Shown: positions 42,658-52,226 of the stretch, piece by piece
How the letters are laid out: each line of letters begins with the position of its first letter
Position numbering within the stretch: position 1 is the first letter of the stretch
Assembly: GCF_004341085.1 (NCBI RefSeq)
Contig: NZ_SLXW01000003.1
Location: 620,001 to 684,000, forward strand
Direction of reading: 5' to 3'
DNA length: 64,000 nucleotides
Source of the DNA: Sphingomonas sp. PP-CE-1G-424
Lineage (GTDB): Bacteria; Pseudomonadota; Alphaproteobacteria; Sphingomonadales; Sphingomonadaceae
Made by a program: the position numbers and the translations under genes
Notes under the pieces: model-generated
What the model saw: the letters and a program-made list of their open reading frames with translations, nothing else
Databases searched by the model: none
What the model was told of the DNA's origin: nothing

Positions 42658-43998
42658 TTACTTGCTAGGATCAGGACCGATGAGGTCAATGAACCTCCCG
42701 TCTGAGTCGAGCATGATCCCGACGAGAAGGGTGCGATCGGGATAGACGAGCGTAAACTCGTCGAACCCGAACCCATCGGGCCGTCGAAAGCGGATGGCCT
42801 GCGGAACGGCGAGCGGTTGCAGGCGGCGGTGCGTGGCCGCCAGCGCCGCGCGGCCTGCCTCTGAGGCGTCCGGTTTCATCAACGTGAAATCAGCCTCAGG
42901 CGCGGTACGGCCGGCTAAGAGGCGGCGCAGCATCGCCTCCCCGCCCTTGAGCGCCACGGTCCGCGGCGCGAAGACTGAGACGGGGGACGCCGCTTCGATC
43001 GTAGCGGCAGCGGGCACTTGGCCCAGGCGGCGTAGCGTCGTGGCGAGCGCATCCGCGGCGGGGACCTTGAGATCGGGCTGCACGCCACGTCCTTCCCAGT
43101 TCGATCCGGTAACGGGGCTCTCCGCGCGACCGGTCGGGATAAACGCCATGACACCGTGTCCAATGGAAACACGCTCCCCGGGGTTCGCGCCGCCACCGGT
43201 CACCTCGCCGACCACGGTGCCGAGCTTCAGCGTCTGCATGTCGTAGGCGAGCTCCTCGCCGCCCGAAAAAGTATTGCTGCTCGTAAGGACATAGGCAGGC
43301 ACACCGGCGAAGCTGACCGGGGTCGACTCGTTGAAGAAGTAATCGCGCCTGAGCTCAGTGGTCCCTGCCTTGCGCTCAACAATGCTGTTGATCTTGGTCC
43401 GCTTGCCCGCAGAAAGAAGATAGCTGACCAGGTAGCTTACCGATGCTGGATCTCCGCCACCGTTGCCGCGCATGCCGAGGATCAAGGCGCGACTGCCCTT
43501 CAACCCCGCCATCGCGCGGTCGAGCGCTGGTTTGAACGCCCAGGGGTTGGCGAACCCGTCGATTTGGAGATAGCCGATCCTGCCGGGCAGCCGATCAGCG
43601 CGGACGATCCCGGCCTCGCCGGCTGGCATCGACGCAACGCTCGACGCTGGCCGGTTCGTTGTGTCGAACAACATCAGATGTTTGTCTGTCATGACGCCGC
43701 GGAGGTACTCGGTCAGCCGCGTGGCGAACGCGGGCAGATCCACAATCCGATCGTAAGCTCCCGAGGCTGCGGCGGTGGTGATCGCGGCGGCCCCCTTCTC
43801 GCCGACAACCGGATATATGTATCTGCTGCGCAACTCGGTCGACAAGCGCGCCACGATCGATGTGCGAGCGGCCGCGTCGAGATCCGAAGTCCCTGCAGGC
43901 GTGGCCGAAGCCGTAGCCGTTTGAGCGCCGGCAGACGGTGGCACGGTCAAAGCTAACAAAGGGAGGAGCATAATGAGGGCATGGCGACGGGGGAACAT
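42658..43998 (-). CDS. S41-family C-terminal-processing-type peptidase, secreted
   Basis: A 446-residue protein with a signal peptide (ending near SAGAQ, residue 26). An N-terminal helical segment (RSRYIYPVVGEKGAAAI) resembles the IRBP/tricorn-core N-terminal domain. The protease core follows with GYLQIDGFANP, LILGMRGNGGG and the catalytic Ser245 in TSSNTFSGGEELAY. A C-terminal domain of about 130 residues has no clear match. The gene starts 3 bp after the MarR stop, so the two are one unit. It may act on periplasmic peptides; no substrate can be inferred. Confidence 0.9.
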   Translation of the reverse strand: MFPRRHALIMLLPLLALTVPPSAGAQTATASATPAGTSDLDAAARTSIVARLSTELRSRYIYPVVGEKGAAAITTAAASGAYDRIVDLPAFATRLTEYLRGVMTDKHLMLFDTTNRPASSVASMPAGEAGIVRADRLPGRIGYLQIDGFANPWAFKPALDRAMAGLKGSRALILGMRGNGGGDPASVSYLVSYLLSAGKRTKINSIVERKAGTTELRRDYFFNESTPVSFAGVPAYVLTSSNTFSGGEELAYDMQTLKLGTVVGEVTGGGANPGERVSIGHGVMAFIPTGRAESPVTGSNWEGRGVQPDLKVPAADALATTLRRLGQVPAAATIEAASPVSVFAPRTVALKGGEAMLRRLLAGRTAPEADFTLMKPDASEAGRAALAATHRRLQPLAVPQAIRFRRPDGFGFDEFTLVYPDRTLLVGIMLDSDGRFIDLIGPDPSK

Positions 43999-44001
43999 CG
44001 A

Positions 44002-44490
44002 TTACTCCTTGGTCGATTTGAGAGCGGCGAGGCGCATTGGGATTGATGACGCATCAAGCTGGGCGTCAAAGCGATCGAGGACTGAGATCAGAGAAGCGTC
44101 GATGTCCGCGAACAGGCCATCGAACAGGGCGTTGAGGTCCGCGTTGAAAGCGCTGAGCGCGGCAGCCTCGTGACGTGCCTTGTCCGTCGGGGTTAAGACC
44201 CGTCGCCGGCCATCGGACGGATCAGCGTTGATCTCGACCAAGCCTCGCTCTTGGAATTCCCGTGCCATGCGAACGATAAGCGGGTGAGACAATCGCAGGC
44301 GTCGCGAGATTTCTACCACCCCGATCTGTTGGTGCTCAACGATCAGCAACAACATTGAAGCGCCGCGCGGTGGAACGTCGAGTCCTAGCTGGAGAAGGAC
44401 TCCGCTTATCTGATCGACGATACGGTCCGATGAGCGGCGCAGCCGATGCGCTAGGAATGCGCTTCCGTGTGACTCGATGTAGTCGGCCAC
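44002..44490 (-). CDS. MarR-family transcriptional regulator
   Basis: A 162-residue winged-helix regulator. LLLIVEHQQIGVVEISRRLRLSHPLIVRMAREFQERGLVEINADPSDGRRRVLTPTDKA contains the recognition helix and the wing with the DxRxR-like SDGRRR motif of MarR proteins. The only suitable start is GTG at 44490. It is immediately upstream of the S41 peptidase gene and probably regulates that unit through the repeats at 44507-44532. The ligand is unknown. Confidence 0.9.
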   Translation of the reverse strand: MADYIESHGSAFLAHRLRRSSDRIVDQISGVLLQLGLDVPPRGASMLLLIVEHQQIGVVEISRRLRLSHPLIVRMAREFQERGLVEINADPSDGRRRVLTPTDKARHEAAALSAFNADLNALFDGLFADIDASLISVLDRFDAQLDASSIPMRLAALKSTKE

Positions 44491-45519
44491 AATGAAAGAG
44501 TGTTCAGTAACAGGTTACGTGTCAAGTTACGTATGTGGCATCGTGAAGGCCATCCGCCACTGCCTGCTTTCGTTATAAAGTTCCAATATCGAACGGCACT
44601 TCACGTGCCGGAGCTTTTTTCGAAAAGAAATCTATTGCGGAACAGTTTCTTCGGCGATCGCACGGAATGCCGAGCGGGGCACCTGCTTTCCCAAATCTGT
44701 TCCCAACTGCAATTTCCCGAAACGGCCTGTCCGATCCGGAGAAACGACAAAGATCGCGCTTAATGAATGGCCGTTATTCGGGAGCTAGGATCGTCAGCTT
44801 GGACGTCCAAGTGTGAACAGCGTGCCCTGCACTACGGCTTCTGGCCCGTCGAACCACGACCGGGCGCTCGGAGGCCATATCGCCTCTCCAACTTCGGACG
44901 CCTGTTAATGTGAAGTCGATACGTTGCGTTGAGCATTGATTACTATCACAGAGTCAACTCAAATGAGAATCAGGTAACTTTTTCCGATCAAGTTAGTCTG
45001 TCGCTGGTAGCACCCGCGATTTAGTGGACACTGAATGACGTATGGGTTATTCGACGATTTTCGTCATAACATGTAGGGGCACGATCGCGTCGGGTACCTT
45101 ACATCAAACGGTTGAGACTGCTGAAAGACGGCCAGTGCAGACGGTACGTAGATATGAAATTATGTCGATCGTGAAGATATACAGACCTCCGGGCCACCGC
45201 CATAAAGTTCTTTTACATCCGCGATTTTCCGAAGTTGGCGATTTCTTCCGCCCTGATCAGCAGCATGGCTGGAATGATCTAATTTCACGGTATTGTGGAT
45301 TCCAAGGCCGCGCTGGCGTGCTTGGAAGGTTGCTTGACCCTTTAGTTGTGACCGGGCGCACCCGTATTCTGACGCTAGTCACATGGCTTGGGCAACAATC
45401 GTCCCACAATCCGATCAACCGCTTCGAAGACCGCGAATACGGCACGGACATCTGGATGTCAGCGCTGATCCTGTCCACCCGGTATCGGCGTTAAACGGCG
45501 CCGCAGAATCGTTCCGTCG
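44491..45519. other. Gene-poor gap between the MarR gene and the T6SS cluster
   Basis: Apart from the repeats near the MarR gene, I see no supported gene in this 1 kb. A 150-codon open frame on the plus strand (45042-45494) lacks a ribosome site, a GC-rich third-position pattern and known motifs. Base composition is lower in GC than the flanks. The stretch resembles the gap at 41646-42657. Confidence 0.45.
44507..44532. promoter_or_regulatory. Inverted and direct repeats upstream of the MarR gene
   Basis: GTAACAGGTTAC (44507-44518) is a perfect inverted repeat with a 2-bp centre, 17 bp from the MarR start codon. Its right part recurs as GTTACGTA at 44526-44533, so GTTACGT occurs twice. Such paired sites suit an autoregulating MarR dimer; binding is inferred. 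Confidence 0.55.
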
Positions 45520-47412
45520 TCAGTCGTTCTGCTCGTCGATCGATTTGAACCAGACCATATCGGCCTGCCAGCCGCGTTCGGCGGCGAGCGAGACGAGGCG
45601 GTCGCGCCAGTCTGCGCCGCGAGCACCAAGGGGCGGCGCGACGACCGCCGGGTCGAACGGCGCGCGGCCGGTGATCAGCAGCAGACCCGACCAGCCCTGA
45701 TGGTCGAGATCGATCTGGAGCCGATACGTGTCACCGCCGAGATCGGTGATCGGCACGCCGTTGCGCGAACTCGCGAGTTGCGCGCGGAACGCGGCGCGAT
45801 CGGGGATCAGCATGTCGATCTTGCCCGAGGGTTCGAGCCCGACGAGCGTGAAATCGGTTTTGGGATCGCGCACCGCGACCTTAACGATCGCACTGGCGGC
45901 ACTCGTCCCGGCATAGGCGGAGTCGCCCGTCTGGCGGCGCATCTCGAACTTGCGTTGCGCGACCGACAGCCGCGTGTCGTCGGGGGCGCCGATCTGGCGA
46001 TAGGCGTCGAGCGCGGCGCACCCCGCTGGCGTGATCGGCGCGACCTCCGAAAAATCCAGCACGGCCCCCTTGCCGCCCTGCGACGCCAGCGCGTGGCTGA
46101 TCTCGGCCTGCGCGGCGGACGGGTTGCCGGCGACCCCGGTGAGCGCGATCTGCGGCTGGTCGCGACCCTGCGTCACGCTGACGATCCGCAGCCACGTACA
46201 GCTGACCGACGGCAGCGCCGAGGCGACCGCACTGCGGACGTCTTCGATGCCGTCCATCGCGGGCTTGGCGGTTGCCACAGACGCGGTCGCCGGGGTCGAG
46301 CGATGACGCGTGGCATAGACGACCAGCGATGCCAGCAGGATGACGGCGACGGTCCCCAGGGCGATCCAGCGCAAGGGGAAGGTCGCCGGTTTTTCGACCG
46401 GTACCGGCACCGCCTCGATCTTCGCGATCTCCGCCAGCACCTCGACCATCGAGCCGATCCGTGCGGTCGGATCGGCCTTCGTCATGCGGGCGAGCAGTGG
46501 CCGCAATACCTCCGGCGCAGGCGACAGGTCCGGCCCCGCCCGCCGCTTGTCGACCGCATCGACCAGCGACCCGCCGAGCCCGACGTCACGCCCCGCCGCC
46601 ACCGCCAGAATCACCAGTGCGAGGCTGTAGACGTCGGTCCAAGGCCCGAGCCGGCGATCGAAGTCGCCAAGCTGCTCGGGCGCGACATAGCCGAGCTTGC
46701 CCGCGAACCCGTCGCCGACGATCGTCGCGGTGCCGGGATCGAGATCCTTGGCGATCCCGAAATCGATGATCTTCGCGCGCGCCAGGTCGCCGCCGCCGAG
46801 CAGGATGTTGTCGGGCGAGATATCCCGGTGAATCGCGCCGAGCGCATGCGCCGCCTGAAGCCCCGATGCGAGCCGCCGCAGCAACGCCACGAGCGCTTCG
46901 GGCGAGGCCTCCACGGTCTTCAGCACATCCGACAAATTGGTGCCGTCGATATATTCGGTGACGATGTAGAGCACGCCGAGCTGCGGCTCCTGCGCCAGCA
47001 CGCGGTACTGCACGACCGCCTCGTGATGGAGATGCGTCAGCGTCCGCGCCTCGCGACGGAACAGCGTGATGACGTTCTCGTCGGCGGCAAGCGCGGGCAG
47101 CATCACCTTGATCGCGACGCGCTCGTCGGTGATGACGTTGGCGCCCTCGAACACCTCGCCCATGCCGCCGCGCGCGATGAAGCGCTTCACCTCGAAGATG
47201 TGGTTGAGGACATCGCCGACCTCGATGCCCCGTGCCGCCACGCGCGGCGCGATCGGGGGGAGCGGCGGTGTCGCCGATCCGGCTTCGAAGACGGTGGCTT
47301 GGTCGGGCTGCTGCGGCACGAAGACGGTGCGGCCATCATCGACAGGACTGCCATCGATCGGGCCATCATCGATCGGGCGGCGATCGATCGGCGGGTCGTT
47401 CTCGTCGGTCAC
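45520..47412 (-). CDS. ppkA: PpkA-type T6SS-associated Ser/Thr protein kinase
   Basis: A 630-residue membrane kinase. A Pro/Asp-rich N-terminus (repeats of PID and DDG) precedes the kinase domain: Lys102 in VAIKVML, catalytic loop HRDISPDN (Asp197), DFG at Asp217, and an APE-like VAPEQ. A membrane helix at about 349-367 is followed by a periplasmic domain of 260 residues. The GTG start overlaps the pppA stop as GTGA. In other T6SS loci PpkA phosphorylates Fha or TssL to switch on assembly. The cognate phosphatase is the next gene upstream. Confidence 0.9.
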   Translation of the reverse strand: MTDENDPPIDRRPIDDGPIDGSPVDDGRTVFVPQQPDQATVFEAGSATPPLPPIAPRVAARGIEVGDVLNHIFEVKRFIARGGMGEVFEGANVITDERVAIKVMLPALAADENVITLFRREARTLTHLHHEAVVQYRVLAQEPQLGVLYIVTEYIDGTNLSDVLKTVEASPEALVALLRRLASGLQAAHALGAIHRDISPDNILLGGGDLARAKIIDFGIAKDLDPGTATIVGDGFAGKLGYVAPEQLGDFDRRLGPWTDVYSLALVILAVAAGRDVGLGGSLVDAVDKRRAGPDLSPAPEVLRPLLARMTKADPTARIGSMVEVLAEIAKIEAVPVPVEKPATFPLRWIALGTVAVILLASLVVYATRHRSTPATASVATAKPAMDGIEDVRSAVASALPSVSCTWLRIVSVTQGRDQPQIALTGVAGNPSAAQAEISHALASQGGKGAVLDFSEVAPITPAGCAALDAYRQIGAPDDTRLSVAQRKFEMRRQTGDSAYAGTSAASAIVKVAVRDPKTDFTLVGLEPSGKIDMLIPDRAAFRAQLASSRNGVPITDLGGDTYRLQIDLDHQGWSGLLLITGRAPFDPAVVAPPLGARGADWRDRLVSLAAERGWQADMVWFKSIDEQND

Positions 47413-48179
47413 GCGAAGCCCCCCGGCATCGGCGACAGCGACAACAGCGTCGGCTCGCCCGTGGTCACGACGATCACCGTGACGTTGTCGGGCGCACCGC
47501 GCTCCAGCGTCAGCGCGATCAACCGGTCGCGGATCGCCGCCTTGCCGTCGGCCGCAGCAAGCATCGCGGTCAGCTCGGGATCGCTCACCTGCCCGGTCAG
47601 CCCGTCGCTGCACAGCAGGAACACGTCGCCCGCCTCCGCCGCGTCGACCACGACATCGACCTCGAGCGTCGCGGTGACGCCGACCGCGCGCGCCAGCACG
47701 TGCGACCGCGGATGCGCGGCGGCCTCGTGTGGTTCGAGCAGGCCGCGGTCGACCATCTCCTGCACCTGCGTGTGATCACGCGTAAGTTGATAGAGGACGC
47801 CCCCGCGCAACAGATAGGCGCGGCTGTCGCCGACCCAGACCACGCCGAACCGACCGTCGCGCACCAGCAAGGCGGCGACCGTGGTGCCCATCTGCTGCCC
47901 GCGCGCCTGCGCCTCCGCCCAGATCCGCGCATTGCCCGCATGGATCGCCGCCGCGATCTCCCGACAGGCCTCGTCGAAATCGTCGGGGAGCGCAGCGTCC
48001 GCCAGCGCCTTGGTCAGGACCTGCGACGCCCAGTCGCCATGCGCATGTCCCCCCATCCCGTCGGCGACCGCCCACACGCCGTCTGCGCCGCGATCGCAGA
48101 AGCTGTCTTCGTTGGCGCGGCGGACCATGCCGACGTGCGATGCGGCGACGCCTTCGGTGCGCAACGTGCGGCCGTTCAC
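47409..48179 (-). CDS. pppA: PppA-type PP2C phosphatase of T6SS
   Basis: A 256-residue PPM/PP2C phosphatase. The metal-binding motifs are all present: GMVRRANEDSF, VADGMGGHAHG, VGDSRAYLLRGG, LLCSDGLTGQV and GAPDNVTVIVV. It would reverse PpkA phosphorylation and hold the secretion system in the off state. The GTG start overlaps the tagF stop as GTGA, and the gene overlaps ppkA in the same way. TagF and PppA are fused in some alphaproteobacteria such as Agrobacterium; here they are separate but coupled. Confidence 0.92.
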   Translation of the reverse strand: MNGRTLRTEGVAASHVGMVRRANEDSFCDRGADGVWAVADGMGGHAHGDWASQVLTKALADAALPDDFDEACREIAAAIHAGNARIWAEAQARGQQMGTTVAALLVRDGRFGVVWVGDSRAYLLRGGVLYQLTRDHTQVQEMVDRGLLEPHEAAAHPRSHVLARAVGVTATLEVDVVVDAAEAGDVFLLCSDGLTGQVSDPELTAMLAAADGKAAIRDRLIALTLERGAPDNVTVIVVTTGEPTLLSLSPMPGGFA

Positions 48180-48718
48180 GACGCAACCGTCGACATGTCG
48201 GGGGGCGATATGGCGGGGGTCAGCATCGCCGGGATCAGGTCGGCCGGATACGCCGCCGACCGCTCACCGGGCGCGAACGCCTCGCCACCCAACGTCCACC
48301 ACCGGCAGGATCGTTCCGCCGGCTCCCGAGCGACCGCGAGCAATTCCGCCTGCTCGACCAGCGCGTCGGCGGTCCAGCCCCCGGCGATCGCGTCGTACAG
48401 CAAGCCCTCGCACGCCTCCGCTACCGCCGCGTCCGCCGCTCCCGTCACCCCGACGAATACCGGAAAACGCCGCCCGACAGCATCCTGCGACGCCGCGAGC
48501 GCACCCGACAGGCCACCTTCGACGACGTCGAGGACGCAGCGCCACGGCGGCGCGCTGTCGAACCGCTCTTCGAACGCCGCACCGTGCACCGTCCGCGCGT
48601 CGGCCAGCGACGTCGACAGCCAGGCATCGAGCGCCTCACGCTCGTCCGCACGCCAGCCACGCGACACGAAGTCGCCATGCGCGGGCAGCTTGCCAAACAA
48701 TCGCGCGGGCCCCGTCAC
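48176..48718 (-). CDS. tagF: TagF, T6SS-associated protein
   Basis: A 180-residue TagF-family protein, a post-translational repressor of T6SS in Pseudomonas and Agrobacterium. The start VTGPARLFGKLPAHGDFVSRGW is the family signature, followed by WRCVLDVVEGGLSG and GRRFPVFVGV. The GTG start overlaps the tssM stop as GTGA. It sits between the structural tssM and the phosphatase gene, as expected for a control module. Confidence 0.92.
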   Translation of the reverse strand: MTGPARLFGKLPAHGDFVSRGWRADEREALDAWLSTSLADARTVHGAAFEERFDSAPPWRCVLDVVEGGLSGALAASQDAVGRRFPVFVGVTGAADAAVAEACEGLLYDAIAGGWTADALVEQAELLAVAREPAERSCRWWTLGGEAFAPGERSAAYPADLIPAMLTPAISPPDMSTVAS

Positions 48719-51700
48719 AGCGCACCGGGGCAGCGGAACGACCACAGGCCACCGCGGCTGAACGGGTTGCGGTCGCTCGGCAGGCCGACCAGCAACGTCG
48801 CCGCACCGCCGCCGTCGCCGAACCGCGCCTTGATCGCCCGCTGCCCGGCATTCTGCTTGTCGGCCTTGTCCATCACCCGGAATAGCGCCCAGGGGCCCTC
48901 GGCGTTCCAATGCGCGATCTCGGCGCCTGGCTTCGGTTCGCTGGTCGGGTCGGTCTGCGCCGGCCCGGGGCGATACAGGACCACCGACGCTTCGGGCAGG
49001 CCACCGCTGGCGGACCACAGCAACGGCTTGGCGCCGTTGATCGACGGCGTGAAGCGATAGCGCGTGCCGCCGCTCGCCACTTCGACCATGCCGACGTCGC
49101 TGCCGAAGCTCGCGACGGAAATCTTGATCGGCAATCCGCCGACGAGCAGATCGCGCAGTTGCCCCGCCTTGGCGAACGCCTCCGGGCTCGACGGGTTGAG
49201 CGACGCGGTGATCGGGTCCTCGCTGCGCCAGCGCCAGACGGGACCATCGGTCTGCATCAACGCCTTCAGCCGCGTCTGGACGAAGCCGTCGATGACGCCG
49301 CCCATCCCGAACACGCGCAACGCATCAACCATCGACGCATCCTGCGCCGACGCCGCGAAGAAAGGGTAGTGCTCCTGGGCAACCTCCTTGCAGGCCGGCA
49401 GGACGGTCTGCGCATAGGCATCCGCGATCGCGCCCTTCGCCGCGCCGATCTGCGCCGACGCGCCACCGCCGGTCGCGCTCGAGACGAACCCCTGCAACTG
49501 CGGCGGCGCGCCGGCCGCGGCGGCCTTCACCGACGCCATCGCCGTCGCCATGCCCGCCTGCGTGGCATCCGCACCGCCGCCGCCGCCGACCGACTGCGCG
49601 GCCATCACCGCCTGCCCCGCCTCTTTCAGCGCCGCGACGAACTCGTCGACCGGTGCCGATCCGCGTCCGTCCCCGGCATAATCCTGAAGCGGCTGGAAAT
49701 ACGCGGCGATCTCCTCGCCCGCATCGATCCCGGATGCCCGGTCGCGGTTCGCTTCCTGCGCGAAGCGCCCCAGGCGCGATCGGTTCAGGCCATAGCGGGT
49801 CGCCCGCGCCAGCCCCGCCTTAGCACCGCCCTCGAAGATGGTGTTCTTGCGCAGTTCGAGCAGCACGCGCTTCAGCGGCGACGGACTCTTGGTGAACGCC
49901 CCGAACGCGACCGGATCGCGGAAATACGGGCCGGGCTGCAACGTCTTCAGCACGCCTTCCCACGCGGCGATATAGTCCTTGGCATAGAGACCCGCGACAC
50001 CCGGTCGGACGTTGCTCATCTCGTCGCGGACGCCGCCGTTGCCGGCATCGCCACCCAGCACCCACAGGTCGCGCTTCAGGTCCTGCTGCACCGTGGCCAG
50101 CCCGACCATGTAGGCACGCTCATATCCGGCGCGCGTGAAGAAATACGGGATGCGCGCGGTCAGCACCTGCTTGGGATTGGCAAACGCGAGCGCGTCGCCC
50201 TGCGAGAGGATGTTGGCCATCTCCCACGGCGCGCCGGCGCTCGCCGCCTTCTGCCGCAGCACCGCATAGGCGCGATCGGCGAGCGACAGCGTCTGCACCG
50301 CCGCACGTGCCTGCGCGACGAGCGCACCGTCGAGTGGCGGCTTCCGGTTCGGCCAGACGCTCGCCATGTCGGTATCGCCGAGCAGCGCATCGAGATGCTG
50401 CGCCAACTGGTCGCGCTCGCCCTGGCTGTCCGCCCCCGGATAGACCTGAGTCGCCCAGTCGTTCGTCACCCAGGCGCGCACCGTCTTGGCATCCATCGGG
50501 CCCTGCTGGCCGAGCATCAGATACACTTTGAGCGGTTCGTACAGCCGCATCGGATCGGCGCCGTCGGTGCGCATTGCCGTCTCCAGCCGCAGCAGCAGCC
50601 GCGGCAGCAACACGCGGCGGAGGGCCTCGCGGTAGGTCTCCTCAGCCTCGCGGCTGAGGCTCGACTGATACAAGCCGAAGGTCATCGCGAGCGGCGGCCC
50701 GCCGGCGACGCGCGCAGCGTATCCGCGGGGCAGCGCGCGCAACGCGTTCAGCCCCGGCAGCGCCGCGCGCAGGTCGGCATCGCCGTCGCGGACCTGCCGA
50801 AGATCGACGCCGGCGTCGCGGAGTTGGGCCTCGGCGGTCCCCGCCTTGGTCGCGAGATCGGCCTGGAAACTGCGATTGCGCGCATAGCTCACGCCCCATG
50901 CGACGAGCACCAGCGCGACCGCGATCCCCAGCCCGGCGATCGTACCGATCAGGCGGCTGCGCATCCGCGCCTTGGCCCGCGGGTCGGTGCTGACCAGCCC
51001 CGCCTCGGGGAACATCACCTCGCCGAGCAACCGGTTGAGGAAATATGCGCGCCCGCTCGATCCCGATGCGGCGGCGGACTGGTCGTAGACCTCGGCCATG
51101 CTCGCCATGATCCGGTCGAGCGGCGCGCCCTCCTGCAACCCGCTCGTCAGATAGAAGCCGCGCAGCACGCCGCCGGGCTCGTCGCCCGAGACGAACGCCC
51201 CGTCGAGGAACCGCATCAGTCGTGCCCGCAGCGAGCGCATCTGCGCGGGCAGCCCGAGCATCAGCGCACGGCGGCGCGGGTCGCTCTCGTCGAACAGCCG
51301 CTTGGCCTGGCGGTCGGCGATCGCCTGCGCGATTTCGTCGAACGCCTTTGCCAGCGTCTCGGCATTCGCGCGGCCGTCACCGAAGGTGAGCGTGCTGCCG
51401 AGCACCGCCCGCCGGCCCTCGACATCGAGATCGTCGAAGAATTCGGTGAAGCCCGCCAGCAGATCGGCCTTGGTCAGCACCACATAGACCGGCGCCGCGA
51501 CCTCCAGCGTCCGTCGCAGCTCGACCAGCCGACGGCGGACGGCGCGCGCGTGCGCATCGATCTTCGCGCAATCGCTGCGGACCAGCTCGTCGATGCCGAT
51601 CGCGACCATGACGCCGTTGATCGGCTGGAGCGGGCGATGTTTCCGCAACAGCGACAGGAACGCGTTCCACCCGGCGGAATCGACCGCATGGTCCGAATCC

Positions 51701-52212
51701 TGCGTCGTGTAGCGCCCCGCGGTGTCGACCAGTACGGCCTCGTCGGCGAACCAGAAATCGAGATTGCGCGTCCCGCCGACGCCGCGCACCGCTTGTTCGA
51801 CGAACGGAAAGCGCAAGCCCGAATTGAGCAACGCGGTGGTCTTGCCCGATCCCGGCGGGCCGATGATCACGTACCATGGCTGTTTATAAAGATAGTCGCG
51901 CCGCTTGCCGGCCGCGCCCTTCAGCCGTGACAGCGCCTCGGTCATCCGCTGGCCGAGCGCCTTGCCTTCCTCGTCGACCGCGTTGGGACCCGCGAGTTCG
52001 GCGGCGATAGCATCCGCCGCGCGCCGCGTCCGCCGCCGCCGCAGGAACGCCGCGAGGCCCCAGATCAGCGCGACCCCGACGACGCACGCGATGCGCACCC
52101 AACGCGGCCGCATCGCGCTCACGAACAGCGGCAAGCCGAACGCGAGCAACGCCGCGAGCAGCACCGCACAGGTGATCGTCACCGCCCACCAATTGCCAAA
52201 AAAGCGCCGCAT
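48715..52212 (-). CDS. tssM: TssM (IcmF-like) T6SS membrane-complex protein
   Basis: An 1165-residue inner-membrane protein. Two N-terminal membrane helices lie at about 9-35 and 40-60. The cytosolic NTPase-like domain has Walker A IIGPPGSGKTTALL near residue 115-125 and Walker B-like AVLVDTAGRYT. A third helix at about 425-450 leads to the large periplasmic part, which would contact TssJ. The C-terminal IcmF/DUF1215-type segments follow. Because Walker A is intact, ATP binding is likely. ATG at 52212, 14 bp after the tssL stop. Confidence 0.95.
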   Translation of the reverse strand: MRRFFGNWWAVTITCAVLLAALLAFGLPLFVSAMRPRWVRIACVVGVALIWGLAAFLRRRRTRRAADAIAAELAGPNAVDEEGKALGQRMTEALSRLKGAAGKRRDYLYKQPWYVIIGPPGSGKTTALLNSGLRFPFVEQAVRGVGGTRNLDFWFADEAVLVDTAGRYTTQDSDHAVDSAGWNAFLSLLRKHRPLQPINGVMVAIGIDELVRSDCAKIDAHARAVRRRLVELRRTLEVAAPVYVVLTKADLLAGFTEFFDDLDVEGRRAVLGSTLTFGDGRANAETLAKAFDEIAQAIADRQAKRLFDESDPRRRALMLGLPAQMRSLRARLMRFLDGAFVSGDEPGGVLRGFYLTSGLQEGAPLDRIMASMAEVYDQSAAASGSSGRAYFLNRLLGEVMFPEAGLVSTDPRAKARMRSRLIGTIAGLGIAVALVLVAWGVSYARNRSFQADLATKAGTAEAQLRDAGVDLRQVRDGDADLRAALPGLNALRALPRGYAARVAGGPPLAMTFGLYQSSLSREAEETYREALRRVLLPRLLLRLETAMRTDGADPMRLYEPLKVYLMLGQQGPMDAKTVRAWVTNDWATQVYPGADSQGERDQLAQHLDALLGDTDMASVWPNRKPPLDGALVAQARAAVQTLSLADRAYAVLRQKAASAGAPWEMANILSQGDALAFANPKQVLTARIPYFFTRAGYERAYMVGLATVQQDLKRDLWVLGGDAGNGGVRDEMSNVRPGVAGLYAKDYIAAWEGVLKTLQPGPYFRDPVAFGAFTKSPSPLKRVLLELRKNTIFEGGAKAGLARATRYGLNRSRLGRFAQEANRDRASGIDAGEEIAAYFQPLQDYAGDGRGSAPVDEFVAALKEAGQAVMAAQSVGGGGGADATQAGMATAMASVKAAAAGAPPQLQGFVSSATGGGASAQIGAAKGAIADAYAQTVLPACKEVAQEHYPFFAASAQDASMVDALRVFGMGGVIDGFVQTRLKALMQTDGPVWRWRSEDPITASLNPSSPEAFAKAGQLRDLLVGGLPIKISVASFGSDVGMVEVASGGTRYRFTPSINGAKPLLWSASGGLPEASVVLYRPGPAQTDPTSEPKPGAEIAHWNAEGPWALFRVMDKADKQNAGQRAIKARFGDGGGAATLLVGLPSDRNPFSRGGLWSFRCPGAL

Positions 52213-52226
52213 CACTGGATATCCTG

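Noticed and set aside
45042-45494. A 150-codon open frame in the gap before the T6SS cluster
   Set aside because: No ribosome site, no GC-rich third-position pattern and no recognisable domain. I looked for transposase signatures on both strands and found none.
48910-51930. A 1006-codon open frame on the plus strand
   Set aside because: It is antisense to tssM, whose frame contains Walker motifs and membrane helices. The plus-strand product is Arg-rich and featureless.
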